NCBI RefSeq assembly: GCF_001748225.1
Contig: NZ_BDFE01000016.1
Span: 222,025 to 286,024 of the forward strand
Source of the DNA: Desulfoplanes formicivorans
GTDB taxonomy: Bacteria; Desulfobacterota; Desulfovibrionia; Desulfovibrionales; Desulfomicrobiaceae
Length of the DNA stretch: 64,000 nucleotides
Direction: 5' to 3'
The translations under genes and the position numbers were made by a program. The notes beneath the pieces were generated by a model. The model was not told the DNA's origin, ran no database searches, and worked only from the letters and a program-made list of their open reading frames with translations. Of this stretch, positions 63,997 through 64,000 are shown piece after piece (position 1 is the stretch's first letter; each line of letters starts with the position of its first letter).

Positions 63997-64000
63997 AAAT

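Overview
The window is about 64 kb of a chromosome that looks like an anaerobic, probably sulfate- or metal-reducing member of the Desulfobacterota (Desulfovibrionales-like). The evidence is indirect: an in-frame UGA (selenocysteine) formate dehydrogenase paired with an iron-sulfur flavoprotein, an archaeal-style split glutamate synthase, archaeal-type LeuC/LeuD and phosphatidylserine decarboxylase, a split glycine decarboxylase, a solo phenylacetate-CoA ligase beside branched-chain amino acid transport genes, and many Fe-S proteins. No rRNA, tRNA or CRISPR array was seen.

Layout. 1-5.3 kb: end of an NAD-dependent DNA ligase, then the N-end-rule set clpS-clpA-aat on the minus strand. 5.5-11.5 kb: livM-livF-livG without livH or a binding protein, a CoA-disulfide-reductase-like flavoprotein fused to rhodanese, and phenylacetate-CoA ligase. 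11.7-21.5 kb: a chemoreceptor, a diguanylate cyclase, a B12-binding radical SAM protein, a lone receiver protein, an AsmA-family protein and an EamA exporter. 22-27.4 kb: gcvH-gcvPA-gcvPB-lpd and maf.

27.4-39.3 kb is the accessory part: a restriction/defence island lying between a complete maf gene and a second, ~94% identical copy of the maf 3' end. It carries a broken helix-turn-helix gene, a SNF2/RapA-type helicase, a type III-like adenine methyltransferase with a compositionally foreign recognition segment, a self-inhibited Fic protein, and a type III restriction-type helicase-nuclease. The last three genes are on one strand with the helicase; helicase, methylase and Fic are tightly spaced or overlapping.

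39.4-50.8 kb returns to housekeeping genes: a small membrane protein, pgpA, a cyclase-family hydrolase, panD, an RluA-family pseudouridine synthase, a three-gene glutamate synthase (amidotransferase; FMN/ferredoxin subunit; GXGXG domain fused to a GltD-like reductase), tyrS and a PAS protein. 50.9-57.2 kb holds the selenoprotein formate dehydrogenase, its NAD(P)H-type flavoprotein partner and mltC. 57.3-62.2 kb is leuA-leuC-leuD-leuB on the minus strand, and the window closes with psd-pssA.

The genes link glycine, glutamate and leucine metabolism with formate-linked redox chemistry and phospholipid synthesis (pgpA, pssA, psd). Functional assignments come from reading motifs in the translations; no database search was run.
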